A stretch of DNA of 64,000 bases, taken from positions 62,001-126,000 of the forward strand of contig JAEUKX010000031.1 in assembly GCA_016794025.1 (NCBI GenBank), in the 5' to 3' direction. This stretch comes from Rhodospirillales bacterium. Lineage in GTDB: Bacteria > Pseudomonadota > Alphaproteobacteria > CACIAM-22H2. The notes under the pieces were generated by a model. That model saw nothing but the letters and a program-made list of their open reading frames with translations, did not search any database and was not told the origin of the DNA. The position numbers and the translations under genes were made by a program. Shown piece by piece: positions 34,581 to 43,384 of this stretch (its first letter is position 1; each line of letters starts with the position of its first letter).

Positions 34581-35582
34581 ATGTATACGCAGGGTCTCGA
34601 CCAGCGCCCGGCTGATGGGGCGACCAAAGCCGGTGACGATCCCGCGGCGCTCGCGGCCTTTCAGGCGCGCGTCGACCGCGAGGAGAAGATCGAACCCAAC
34701 GACTGGATGCCGCAGGGCTACCGGCGGACGCTTGTGCGCCAGATCTCGCAGCATGCACATTCCGAAATTGTCGGCATGCTGCCGGAAGGCAACTGGATCA
34801 CGCGCGCGCCCAGCCTGCGCCGCAAGATGATCCTGCTTGCCAAGGTGCAGGATGAGGGCGGGCACGGGCTCTATCTCTATTCGGCGGCGGAAACGCTCGG
34901 CGTGCCGCGCGCCGAGATGGTGGACCAGCTTCTCGCGGGCAAGGCCAAGTACTCTTCGATCTTCAACTACCCGACCCTGACCTGGGCCGATATCGGCGCG
35001 ATCGGGTGGCTGGTCGACGGCGCCGCGATCATGAATCAGGTGCCGCTGTGCCGTTGCTCCTACGGCCCATATGCGCGCGCGATGATCCGCATCTGCCGCG
35101 AGGAAAGCTTCCATCAGCGGCAGGGCTACGAGCTGATGCTCAAGCTTGCACAAGGCACGTCCGAGCAGAAGCGGATGGCGCAGGATGCGCTCGATCGCTG
35201 GTGGTGGCCGTCGCTGATGATGTTCGGCCCTTCGGACAGGGAATCGATCCACTCCTCACAGAACATGGCGTGGAAGATCAAGCGCGTGTCGAACGACGAG
35301 CTGCGCCAGAAGTTCGTCGACGCGACGGTGCCCCAGGGCCACTATCTCGGCCTGACTTTCCCCGACCCGGAACTCCGGTTCGACGAGGCCTCGGGCCACT
35401 GGACCCATGGCCCGATCGACTGGTCGGAGTTCAACCGTATCCTTGCAGGCGACGGCCCCTGCAACCGCGAGCGCATGGCGGCGCGCCGGAAGGCGCACGC
35501 GGATGGCGCGTGGGTCCGCGAGGCGGCGGCTGCCTTCGCCGCGAAGCGTGCGCGCCGCCAGCGCGCGGAAGCGGCGGAGTAG
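34581..35582 (+). CDS. paaA: Phenylacetyl-CoA epoxidase catalytic subunit
   Basis: A 333-residue ferritin-like diiron protein that epoxidises the ring of phenylacetyl-CoA. Typical motifs are the N-terminal [42 protein letters not shown] with Glu/His metal ligands, and [14 protein letters not shown] with the second Glu/His set. It acts in the cytoplasm with PaaBC and the reductase PaaE. GGGAGGATC precedes the ATG. It is the first gene of a compact paaABCDE operon. Confidence 0.97.
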   Translation: MYTQGLDQRPADGATKAGDDPAALAAFQARVDREEKIEPNDWMPQGYRRTLVRQISQHAHSEIVGMLPEGNWITRAPSLRRKMILLAKVQDEGGHGLYLYSAAETLGVPRAEMVDQLLAGKAKYSSIFNYPTLTWADIGAIGWLVDGAAIMNQVPLCRCSYGPYARAMIRICREESFHQRQGYELMLKLAQGTSEQKRMAQDALDRWWWPSLMMFGPSDRESIHSSQNMAWKIKRVSNDELRQKFVDATVPQGHYLGLTFPDPELRFDEASGHWTHGPIDWSEFNRILAGDGPCNRERMAARRKAHADGAWVREAAAAFAAKRARRQRAEAAE

Positions 35583-35587
35583 CTGCG

Positions 35588-35881
35588 ATGGCTGAAGACA
35601 GGAACGACTGGCCGCTTTGGGAAGTGTTCGTGCGTTCGCGCAACGGACTGGCGCACCGGCATGTGGGTTCGCTGCACGCGGTCGACGGCGAAATGGCCGT
35701 CGAGATGGCACGCGACGTCTATTGCCGCCGCGCGGAGGGCGTGAGCGTGTGGGTCGCGCGATCGGCCGACATCGTCGCCTCCGATCCCGCCCGAAAGGAC
35801 GACATGTTCGAGCCGATGGTTTCGAAGATCTACCGGCACCCGACCTTCTACGAGATACCGTCCGAAGTGAAGAATATCTGA
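35588..35881 (+). CDS. paaB: Phenylacetyl-CoA epoxidase subunit B
   Basis: A 97-residue small subunit that has WPLWEVFVRSRNGLAHRHVGSLHA and the Y/F-rich MFEPMVSKIYRHPTFYEIP, both family hallmarks. It bridges the PaaAC heterotetramers in the larger complex. It begins 5 bases after paaA and ends 2 bases before paaC. Confidence 0.95.
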   Translation: MAEDRNDWPLWEVFVRSRNGLAHRHVGSLHAVDGEMAVEMARDVYCRRAEGVSVWVARSADIVASDPARKDDMFEPMVSKIYRHPTFYEIPSEVKNI

Positions 35882-35883
35882 CG

Positions 35884-36639
35884 ATGTCCGGCGGCGCGCG
35901 ATTCGAGTACCTGCTGAGACTGGGCGATTCATGCCTGGTGCTGGGCCATCGCGTGTCCGAGTGGTGCGGTCACGCACCGGAGCTCGAGGAAGACATCGCG
36001 CTTGCCAACGTGGCGCTCGACCTGACCGGTCAGGCCGACCTGCTGCTGGGCGAAGCGGCACGCACCGAAGGCCGCGGGCGGGATGCAGATGCGCTCGCTT
36101 TCCTGCGAGATGCATGGGATTTCCGGAACCTGCTCATCTGCGAGCGGCCGAACGGCGATTTCGCGCATACGATCGTTCGCCAGTTCCTGTTCGACGCCTG
36201 GCAGGTCGAACTCTATGCGGCCCTGACCGGCTCGGGAGATTCAGCCCTCGCAGGGATTGCTGGCAAGGCCGTCAAGGAGGCCGAGTATCATCTGCGGCAC
36301 TCGGGTGAGTGGGTCGTTCGGCTCGGTGACGGCACGGCCGAAAGCCGGACGCGCGCGCAGGCGGCACTCGACGCCCTGTGGCCCTATACCGGCGAAATGT
36401 TCGAGACGGACGAGACGAGTGCGGCTCTCGCTGCCGCGCACGTGGCGCCGGACCCCGAATCGCTCCGGCCCGGCTGGACGCGCATCGTCGACAGCATCCT
36501 CGGCGAAGCGACGCTGACAAAGCCGCAAGCGGGCTGGATGCAGACCGGTGGTTTCAACGGGCGACACAGCGAGGCGCTGGGCCACATGCTGGCAACCATG
36601 CAGTTCCTGCCGCGCGCCTATCCGGGGGCAAAATGGTAG
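35884..36639 (+). CDS. paaC: Phenylacetyl-CoA epoxidase structural subunit C
   Basis: A 251-residue ferritin-like partner of PaaA, which it resembles but without a complete diiron site. The patterns RLGDSCLVLGHRVSEWCGHAPELEEDIAL, split over two helices, and KAVKEAEYHLRHSGEWV are conserved in PaaC. Its last bases overlap the paaD start by 7 bases. Confidence 0.95.
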   Translation: MSGGARFEYLLRLGDSCLVLGHRVSEWCGHAPELEEDIALANVALDLTGQADLLLGEAARTEGRGRDADALAFLRDAWDFRNLLICERPNGDFAHTIVRQFLFDAWQVELYAALTGSGDSALAGIAGKAVKEAEYHLRHSGEWVVRLGDGTAESRTRAQAALDALWPYTGEMFETDETSAALAAAHVAPDPESLRPGWTRIVDSILGEATLTKPQAGWMQTGGFNGRHSEALGHMLATMQFLPRAYPGAKW

Positions 36640-37142
36640 CGCCCGAAGCGCACGGCAACCGGATCGCCCAGGCCTGGTCGGTTCTGAACGGCGTCATGGA
36701 TCCGGAAGTGCCGGTCCTCTCGGTTGTCGACCTCGGCGTGGTGCGCGGTGTGCACGAGGATTCAGGGGAACTCCGGATCGACCTCACGCCGACCTATACC
36801 GGCTGTCCGGCGACGGCCGCGATCCAGCTCGATGTCGAGAACGCAATCGAGGCCGCGGGTCTCGGGCGCCCGACGATCCGGATCGTGACCTCGCCGGCGT
36901 GGACGACCGACTGGATGTCGGCGGATGCGCGCCGCAGGTTGCAGGAATACGGGATTGCCCCGCCGGAGCAGCCTGCACCGCAAGGCCGGCGCGCGCTCTT
37001 CGCACCCGCGCCTGCCCTCGCCTGTCCGCGCTGCGGGTCGATGCGAACGCGACGGACAAGCGAATTCGGATCGACGGCATGCAAGGCGCTTTATGCCTGC
37101 GAGGCATGCGCCGAACCATTCGAACATTTCAAGTGCATCTGA
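36633..37142 (+). CDS. paaD: PaaD, MIP18-family Fe-S maturation protein of the phenylacetate operon
   Basis: A 169-residue protein with an N-terminal DUF59/MIP18 domain (MDPEVPVLSVVDLGVVRGV, then PTYTGCPATAAIQLDV) and a C-terminal zinc- or cluster-binding tail, CPRCGS and CEACAEPFEHFKC. PaaD is needed to build the cluster of PaaE. Its start overlaps paaC and paaE begins 3 bases after it. Confidence 0.95.
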   Translation: MVAPEAHGNRIAQAWSVLNGVMDPEVPVLSVVDLGVVRGVHEDSGELRIDLTPTYTGCPATAAIQLDVENAIEAAGLGRPTIRIVTSPAWTTDWMSADARRRLQEYGIAPPEQPAPQGRRALFAPAPALACPRCGSMRTRRTSEFGSTACKALYACEACAEPFEHFKCI

Positions 37143-37144
37143 CC

Positions 37145-38218
37145 ATGCCGTTCCATTCGCTTGAGATCTCCGACCTACGCCGCGAAACACCTGACTGTGT
37201 TTCAGTCGCCTTCCGCGTGCCGCCAGAACTGGCGGCGGCGTACCGGTTTTCCCCCGGCCAGCATCTGACCCTGCGAAGCAATATCGACGGGCGCGAGGAG
37301 CGGCGCTCCTATTCGATCTGCGCGGCCCCGAACGAGGGCGAGCTTCGCGTCGCAATCAAGCGCGTGCCGGGCGGAGCCGTCTCGAATTTCGCGAACGACC
37401 GTCTTGCCGCGGGACAGCGTATCGACGTGGGCACGCCCGAAGGCCGCTTCGGCCTACAGCCGGATCCAGCAAAACGACGCACGCACGTGCTCGTGGCCGC
37501 GGGCAGCGGCATCACGCCGATCATCTCGATCGCCAAGGCCGTTCTCGGAGGAGAGCCACGTTCGCGGGTCGTCCTCGTCTACGCCAACCGGACGGTCGCA
37601 TCGATCGTCTTCCGCGAGGCACTCGAGGACCTCAAGAACCGCTACATGGCGCGCTTCTCGCTTGTCCATGTCCTCTCGCGCGAGCGGCAGGACACGCCCT
37701 TGCTTGACGGCCGGCTCGACGCCGACCGGATGACCGCATTGGCGAGAGCGCTGTTCGACGCCCCGGCCGTCGACGGCTTTTATCTGTGCGGACCCCATGC
37801 GATGGTCGAAGCGGTCCGCGGCGCGCTGCTTGCGCTTGGCGCGCAATCCGATCGCATCCATGCCGAGCTGTTCCTCGCGCCGGACGCGGCGACCGGGACG
37901 GTCGCGGCGAAGGGCGAGGTACAGCGGCGCGAAGGGGCGGCGCGGGTCACGATCGTGCGCGACGGCATCCGCCAGATATTCGAGGTTCCGTTCGACGGCC
38001 CCAGCATCCTCGATGCCGGAATAGCCAGGGGCCTGGAGCTGCCGTTCAGCTGCAAGGGTGGGGTGTGCTCGACCTGCCGGTGCCTCAAACGCGCCGGCGA
38101 GGTCGAAATGACCGCGAACTATTCACTCGAGCCCTGGGAGCTCGAAAAAGGCTTCGTCCTTGCCTGTCAGTCGCGACCGGCAAGCAGGGACATCGTCCTC
38201 GACTTCGACGAGGCGTGA
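37145..38218 (+). CDS. paaE: Phenylacetyl-CoA epoxidase reductase
   Basis: A 357-residue reductase with an FAD domain (ERRSYSICAAP), an NAD(P)H domain (VAAGSGITPIISIAK) and a C-terminal plant-type 2Fe-2S domain with CKGGVCSTCRC and a final cysteine in VLACQSRP. It transfers electrons from NADPH to the diiron centre of PaaA. It is the last gene of the operon in this window; paaG, paaZ, paaH, paaJ and paaK are not present here. Confidence 0.96.
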   Translation: MPFHSLEISDLRRETPDCVSVAFRVPPELAAAYRFSPGQHLTLRSNIDGREERRSYSICAAPNEGELRVAIKRVPGGAVSNFANDRLAAGQRIDVGTPEGRFGLQPDPAKRRTHVLVAAGSGITPIISIAKAVLGGEPRSRVVLVYANRTVASIVFREALEDLKNRYMARFSLVHVLSRERQDTPLLDGRLDADRMTALARALFDAPAVDGFYLCGPHAMVEAVRGALLALGAQSDRIHAELFLAPDAATGTVAAKGEVQRREGAARVTIVRDGIRQIFEVPFDGPSILDAGIARGLELPFSCKGGVCSTCRCLKRAGEVEMTANYSLEPWELEKGFVLACQSRPASRDIVLDFDEA

Positions 38219-38222
38219 CCCT

Positions 38223-39047
38223 TCAGCGCGCGGCGGTCGTCTTCGGGGCCGATCCGTTGAGCGCGGCATCGGCGATGACATGCGCGAGAAGCTGCGCGAT
38301 GCAATAATAGCTCGCGTCGGTCATGTGCAGCTTGTCGGCGGCAATGGCATCCTTGGCGACGATCTGGCCGGACGCCTGCCAGTGGTTCATGATCCGGAAT
38401 CGCGGGAAGATCGGCACGTCCTTGGTCCGGCTGAGCAGCATCAGGTTGTCCGAGTACTCGCGGCGGTGCGGCGCGTTGACGTAGCGCGGCGCGTTCTGCG
38501 GGCCCATCAGCATGACGTCGATCCCGTGCCCGCGCACCTTGTCGATCCCTGCCGACATGACCTCGGCGAACTGGTCGATCGGCGTGTCCTTGATCGCCGC
38601 ATTGACGCCCGCCTGCCAGATCAGGAGATCGGGTTCGGCGGCGATGACGTCCCGTTCCAGCCGCCTGAACATGTCGTTCGCCTCTTCGCCGCTTACGCCG
38701 CGATTGATGACGGTCACCGACATGTGCGGGAGCAGCGCATGGAGTTCGGCTTCCAGGCGGGCCGGGTAGGTCTGCGCCGGACTCGACGCGCCCACGCCGG
38801 CCGTCGAGGACGAACCGAGCGCGACGACGGTAAGCGTCGTGCCCTCGGCCAGCCTTCTGGCCACGCGCGGCATCGGGTAGCGCAGGCGCAACATGTCGGC
38901 CGGCACCTCGCAGCGCGGCGCGACATTCTCGGTTGCCGACCCCATTGCCGGCACGGGATGGACGGGACCTCCGGACACGGCGGACTGCGCGAGCGCGGAC
39001 GCGGTCGAACAGACGAACCAGAAGGCTGCTAGAACCCGAACGCGCAA
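38223..39047 (-). CDS. Secreted SGNH/GDSL hydrolase
   Basis: A 274-residue protein with a signal peptide (VRVLAAFWFVCSTASALAQ) and the four SGNH blocks: GSSSTAG with the serine, NRGVSGEEAND with the glycine, WQAGVNAA with the asparagine, and DKLHMTD with Asp and His. It is expected to be a periplasmic or extracellular esterase or acyl/acetyl-polysaccharide hydrolase. It is convergent with paaE, with 4 bases between stops. The substrate is unknown. Confidence 0.85.
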   Translation of the reverse strand: MRVRVLAAFWFVCSTASALAQSAVSGGPVHPVPAMGSATENVAPRCEVPADMLRLRYPMPRVARRLAEGTTLTVVALGSSSTAGVGASSPAQTYPARLEAELHALLPHMSVTVINRGVSGEEANDMFRRLERDVIAAEPDLLIWQAGVNAAIKDTPIDQFAEVMSAGIDKVRGHGIDVMLMGPQNAPRYVNAPHRREYSDNLMLLSRTKDVPIFPRFRIMNHWQASGQIVAKDAIAADKLHMTDASYYCIAQLLAHVIADAALNGSAPKTTAAR

Positions 39048-39135
39048 AAGCCGATTCCAAGTAGGTTGGACTTGGATTTAAAGTAGCCTCACAGACGCTA
39101 AGGCGCCACTAACGGCGTCAAGGGACGGAAATCAC

Positions 39136-39177
39136 ATGGAAATCCTCCTCCGGACACGGGCTCAGGAACGCGCATGA
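39136..39177 (+). CDS. Possible 13-codon leader peptide upstream of the GMC oxidoreductase
   Basis: An ATG at 39136, ten bases after a GGGACGG site, opens a 13-residue frame (MEILLRTRAQERA) whose TGA overlaps the ATG of the next gene as ATGA. This would couple translation of the oxidoreductase to the leader. It may also be chance, since no regulatory codon bias is obvious. Confidence 0.35.
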   Translation: MEILLRTRAQERA

Positions 39178-40787
39178 GCGAGGATCTTGGTCGTTACGAC
39201 TATATTGTAATCGGCGCCGGCTCGGCCGGCTGCGTGCTCGCCAATCGCCTGTCCGCCGACCCGGCAAACCGTGTCCTGCTGCTCGAGGCAGGCGGTGAGG
39301 ACGACTATGTCTGGATCCACGTGCCGATCGGCTACCTGTTCACGCACGGCAATCCGCGCGTCGACTGGTGCTTCAGGACCGAGCCCGAGCCGGGCCTCGG
39401 CAATCGCTCGCTGGGCTATCCGCGCGGCAAGGTCCTGGGTGGCTGCACGGCGATCAACGGGATGATCTACATGCGCGGCCAGGCCGCAGACTATGACCAC
39501 TGGCGCCAGCTCGGCAACCCGGGCTGGGCGTGGGACGACGTGCTGCCGTTCTTCCGTCGTTCGGAGGACAACGTGCGCTTTTCCGGCGATGCGCTGCATG
39601 GCGAAGGCGGTGAGTTCCGCGTCGAGGAGATGCGCCTGTCGTGGGAGATCCTCGACGCGTTCCGCGATGCGGCAGCGGAGACGGGAATTCCCAAGATCGA
39701 GGACTTCAACCGGGGCGACAATCACGGCTGCGCCTATTTTCAGGTGAACCAGAACCGCGGCGTGCGCTGGACGACGGCCAAGGGCTTCCTGCGGCCGGCA
39801 ATGGCACGACCCAACCTGCGCGTGGTGACCGGTGCGCACGCACGCTCCCTGCTAGTCGGGGACGGTCGCGTGACAGGCGTGACCTTCGACCGGAAGGGCT
39901 CGCCGGCGCGGGCGGACTGCACGGGCGAAGTCGTGCTCGCCGCCGGCGCGATCGGCTCGCCGCAGATCCTCCAGCTTTCAGGCATCGGCGCACCGGCCCT
40001 GCTTGCGAGCCATGGCATTGCCGTGCGACACGCGCTGACCGGCGTCGGCGAGAACCTGCAGGACCATCTGCAGATCCGCTGCGCGTACAAGGTCAGCGGC
40101 ACGAGGACGCTGAACGAGCGCGCGAATTCATGGCTCGGCAAGGCCGGAATGGCGCTGGAATACGCGCTTTTCCGGCGCGGCCCGCTGACGATGGCACCGT
40201 CGCAGCTCGGCGCCTTCGCCAGGTCCGATCCGCGCGTGGCAACCCCGGATCTCGAATATCACGTCCAGCCCCTGAGCCTCGACAGGTTCGGCGAGCCACT
40301 GCATCCGTTTCCGGCCTTCACGGCATCGGTGTGCCATCTGCGCCCGACGAGCCGCGGCCACGTGCGGATCAAGTCGTCCGATCCGCAGGCCGCACCAGCG
40401 ATCCGCCCGAACTACCTTGCGACCGACGAAGACCGGCGCGTTGCCGCCGCGGCCATCCGCCTCACCCGTCGCATTGTCGCGGCACCGGCGCTGCAGCGCT
40501 TCCGGCCCGAGGAATTCCGCCCCGGACCGGAGATCGTCGAGGATGCGGCACTCGCCGATGCAGCCGGACGCATCGGCACGACGATCTTCCATCCGGTCGG
40601 CACCTGCCGGATGGGCGCGGACGACGCCGCCGTGGTCGATGCGCGGCTGCGCCTGCGCGGGCTCGCCGGATGCCGCGTTGCAGATGCGTCGGTCATGCCG
40701 TCGATCACGTCCGGCAACACCAACGCGCCGACGATCATGATCGCCGAGAAGGCCGCCGCAATGATCCTGGAGGATGCACGCGCGTGA
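39174..40787 (+). CDS. GMC-family FAD oxidoreductase, choline/alcohol-dehydrogenase-like
   Basis: A 537-residue flavoprotein with the N-terminal FAD motif IGAGSAGCVLANRLS, the GMC signature 1 region PRGKVLGGCTAINGMIYMRG, signature 2 (GAIGSPQILQLSGIG), and the C-terminal active-site histidine in IFHPVGTCRMG followed by DASVMPSITSGNTNAP. Enzymes of this group oxidise primary or secondary alcohols, including choline and polyols. It heads a run with an ArnT-like transferase and an EamA exporter. The gene could serve in alcohol oxidation, but its own context gives no clear substrate. Confidence 0.92.
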   Translation: MSEDLGRYDYIVIGAGSAGCVLANRLSADPANRVLLLEAGGEDDYVWIHVPIGYLFTHGNPRVDWCFRTEPEPGLGNRSLGYPRGKVLGGCTAINGMIYMRGQAADYDHWRQLGNPGWAWDDVLPFFRRSEDNVRFSGDALHGEGGEFRVEEMRLSWEILDAFRDAAAETGIPKIEDFNRGDNHGCAYFQVNQNRGVRWTTAKGFLRPAMARPNLRVVTGAHARSLLVGDGRVTGVTFDRKGSPARADCTGEVVLAAGAIGSPQILQLSGIGAPALLASHGIAVRHALTGVGENLQDHLQIRCAYKVSGTRTLNERANSWLGKAGMALEYALFRRGPLTMAPSQLGAFARSDPRVATPDLEYHVQPLSLDRFGEPLHPFPAFTASVCHLRPTSRGHVRIKSSDPQAAPAIRPNYLATDEDRRVAAAAIRLTRRIVAAPALQRFRPEEFRPGPEIVEDAALADAAGRIGTTIFHPVGTCRMGADDAAVVDARLRLRGLAGCRVADASVMPSITSGNTNAPTIMIAEKAAAMILEDARA

Positions 40788-42511
40788 GGGGCGGCGACGT
40801 CGTGTCACCTGCACCTTCGTCCATCGCCGGCATGCCGTTGACAGCGACGCATCTTCTGATTCTGGCGGCATTCGCGGCCAGCGGATTCCTTGCCGGTCTG
40901 GGCGGCTATCCGCTGCTCGACAACAATGAGGGGCTCTACGCGCGCATCGCGCTGGAGATGCGCGCGAGCGGCGACTGGGTCATACCGCATCTTCTGGGGC
41001 TGCCCTATCTGGAAAAACCGCCTCTCCTGTACTGGCTGACAGCCGCTTCGTTCACCCTGATCGGCGAAACGGAATTCGCCGCCCGGCTGGCGCCGGCCCT
41101 GTCGGGCATATCGGTTGTCGGTTGCGCATATTGGCTTGGCGCGCGGAGCGGCCGCGCGCTGGAAGGATGGATCGCGGGCCTGATCATCTCGACGAGCATC
41201 GTCACGCTGGCGATCGGCCGCACGCTCTATTTCGACATGCTCTATACCGCCATCCTGTCACTTGCCCTGTCATTCGCCTATGTCGGGCTTGACCGGCGCC
41301 GGGCCGGCATGATCCGGGCGGCCGCAGCGCTTCTGGGTCTGGCGGTGCTCGCCAAAGGTCTCGTTGCCGTCGGACTTTGCGCCATCGTGCTTGCGGCGTT
41401 CCTTATGATGGCCCGTGCACCGGCTTCCGACTGGTTCCGGCTGCTCGACCCGCTTGCGATCGCGATCTTCCTTGCGGTCATCGCGCCCTGGCATGTCATG
41501 GCCGCAGTTCGGGACGACCAGTTCGCGTGGCTCTATTTCGTCAACGAGCATCTCGGCCGGCTGCTCGGAACCCGGATTCCCAAGGACTATTACAGCGGCG
41601 CGCCGTGGTACTACCTGCCCAGACTTGCCGCCTACGCCGCTCCGTGGACGCTTCTGCTGCCACTTGCATTATACCGTAGAGCCGCCGCCCAGCCGACGAC
41701 GGACAGGCTCGGCAAGTTCCTATGGAGCTGGCTGCTTGGCACGCTTGCCGTCTTCTCGTTTGCCGGCAACAAGGCGAACTACTACATGATCGTCGCAATC
41801 GTGCCGTTGGCGCTGATCATCGCCCGCCCCGTTTCGCGCTCGATCCTGGATCGCCGCATTCTGTGGACGGCAGTCATGGCCTCCCTTCTCTACGTCGCGT
41901 TTGTCGGCGGCATTTTCGCCGCGGATATGCACTGCAGATCGGACGCCGGCCAGGCCCGCCTCGTGTGCCGGGCCAGCGATCCCGCTTCCCTCCTGCCGTA
42001 TGTGGTCGCACTCGCTCTCGGCGCATTCGCCCTCGGGATCGCGACGGACAGACGGTGGCGGCTGTTTGCCCCCCTCCTCGCCATTGCATTCCTCGCCGTG
42101 CCCTTGCGCGCGACTGCCGTGCGGGTTCAGGCGGTTCTAGAGGAACAGATTTCGGAGCGGATCTTCGTCGAACGCGTCGAAGCGGTCGACGACGGGCGTC
42201 CGATTTTCGTGCTCGGGAAGCTGTCGGACGTGTCGGCCTTCGCGTTCTACTTCAAACGGCCATTCTCGATGCTCGAGAACATCGACCCCGAATTCTATTT
42301 CGCGCGCATGCGACCGGAAGCGGAGGGGCGGATCCTGAAGATGGGCGAGTTCCGGCGCATATCGGATGCCCGGCCGGTCTATGTCGTGGCGGAGAACTGG
42401 CGCGTGATCCCGCTGCCCGAGATCCCGGAGACGCCCGATCTATGTGTCGTCCTGCGGACAAGGAAGACTTCGCTTCTTTCCAATGTCCCGGCCGATTGCC
42501 CCCCGGGCTGA
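40784..42511 (+). CDS. ArnT/PMT-like membrane glycosyltransferase
   Basis: A 575-residue polytopic protein of the GT-C/GT83 type. The characteristic early loop is YPLLDNNEGLYARIALEM, with the catalytic-type acidic pair, then PYLEKPPLLYWLTAASF, both close to ArnT and related lipid-linked-sugar transferases. About eleven membrane helices precede a soluble C-terminal domain. The GTG at 40784 overlaps the previous stop as GTGA and has GGAGG 8 bases upstream. ArnT adds aminoarabinose to lipid A; the sugar and acceptor here are unknown. Confidence 0.85.
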   Translation: MRGGDVVSPAPSSIAGMPLTATHLLILAAFAASGFLAGLGGYPLLDNNEGLYARIALEMRASGDWVIPHLLGLPYLEKPPLLYWLTAASFTLIGETEFAARLAPALSGISVVGCAYWLGARSGRALEGWIAGLIISTSIVTLAIGRTLYFDMLYTAILSLALSFAYVGLDRRRAGMIRAAAALLGLAVLAKGLVAVGLCAIVLAAFLMMARAPASDWFRLLDPLAIAIFLAVIAPWHVMAAVRDDQFAWLYFVNEHLGRLLGTRIPKDYYSGAPWYYLPRLAAYAAPWTLLLPLALYRRAAAQPTTDRLGKFLWSWLLGTLAVFSFAGNKANYYMIVAIVPLALIIARPVSRSILDRRILWTAVMASLLYVAFVGGIFAADMHCRSDAGQARLVCRASDPASLLPYVVALALGAFALGIATDRRWRLFAPLLAIAFLAVPLRATAVRVQAVLEEQISERIFVERVEAVDDGRPIFVLGKLSDVSAFAFYFKRPFSMLENIDPEFYFARMRPEAEGRILKMGEFRRISDARPVYVVAENWRVIPLPEIPETPDLCVVLRTRKTSLLSNVPADCPPG

Positions 42512-42523
42512 AAGGGTCCGACC

Positions 42524-43369
42524 ATGGCGACAATCCTGCTGACATGCGTGGCGCTCGTCGCTTTCGCGGCGAACTCCTTGCTTGCGCGCGCAGCACTTGC
42601 GGACGCCGCCATCGACGCGGCGAGCTACACGGCCGTCCGGATGATTTCCGGGGCGGCAATTCTCGTTGCCGTCGTCTTCCTGCGCCGCCGCGAGGGGGCG
42701 ATCCGCGCGCGTCCGGGAAGCTGGATTTCGGCATTGGCGATCTTCGCCTATGCACTTGCCTTCTCGCTTGCGTATTTGCGCCTCGGTGCAGCGACCGGTG
42801 CCGTCATCCTTTTCGCCTGCGTCCAGGGAACGATGGTGCTGTGGGGGATCGCGCGCGCCGAGCGTCCCCATCTCTACGAGATTGCGGGCCTTGCCGTCGC
42901 CTTCGCGGCACTCCTGTGGCTGCTGCTGCCGCGCCTGGATGCGCCCGATCCGCTGGGCAGCGCGCTTATGGCGCTGGCCGGCGCGGCTTGGGGCGTCTAT
43001 TCCGTGCGCGGCCGCGGGGCAGGCGATCCCATCGATGCGACGGCCGGCAATTTCGTGCGCGCGGCAATCCTCTGCCTGCCGCTTGCCGCAGCACCGCTGT
43101 TCGGCGGCCACGCGAGCGGGCCGGGCCTTCTGCTGGCCGTCGTCTCCGGCGCGGTGACGTCCGGCCTTGGCTACGTCGTCTGGTATCGCGTACTGCCGCA
43201 CCTGACGACGACGCAGGCCGCCGCCGTGCAGCCGGCGGCCCCCGTCATCGCGGCATTCGGCGGTGTCATGCTGCTGGGCGAGCCACTGACGGCGCGCCTC
43301 ATCATCGCAAGCGCCGGCATCCTCGGCGGACTTGCGCTCGCGGCACTGAAACCCGCTGCGCGAGGTTGA
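42524..43369 (+). CDS. EamA-family (DMT) transporter
   Basis: A 281-residue protein with ten predicted membrane helices in two EamA repeats. The C-terminal repeat shows VQPAAPVIAAFGGVMLLGE, typical of the drug/metabolite superfamily. It probably exports a small metabolite. It starts 12 bases after the ArnT-like gene. Its stop codon forms one arm of a small hairpin shared with the convergent mmsA gene. Confidence 0.9.
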   Translation: MATILLTCVALVAFAANSLLARAALADAAIDAASYTAVRMISGAAILVAVVFLRRREGAIRARPGSWISALAIFAYALAFSLAYLRLGAATGAVILFACVQGTMVLWGIARAERPHLYEIAGLAVAFAALLWLLLPRLDAPDPLGSALMALAGAAWGVYSVRGRGAGDPIDATAGNFVRAAILCLPLAAAPLFGGHASGPGLLLAVVSGAVTSGLGYVVWYRVLPHLTTTQAAAVQPAAPVIAAFGGVMLLGEPLTARLIIASAGILGGLALAALKPAARG

Positions 43370-43384
43370 GGGCTACCGCCCTCA
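43367..43384. terminator. Hairpin at the eamA/mmsA convergent junction
   Basis: TGAGGGC (43367-43373), TACC and GCCCTCA (43378-43384) form a 7-bp stem that contains both stop codons, one on each strand. No T-run follows on either side, so it may slow or end transcription only weakly. Confidence 0.5.
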
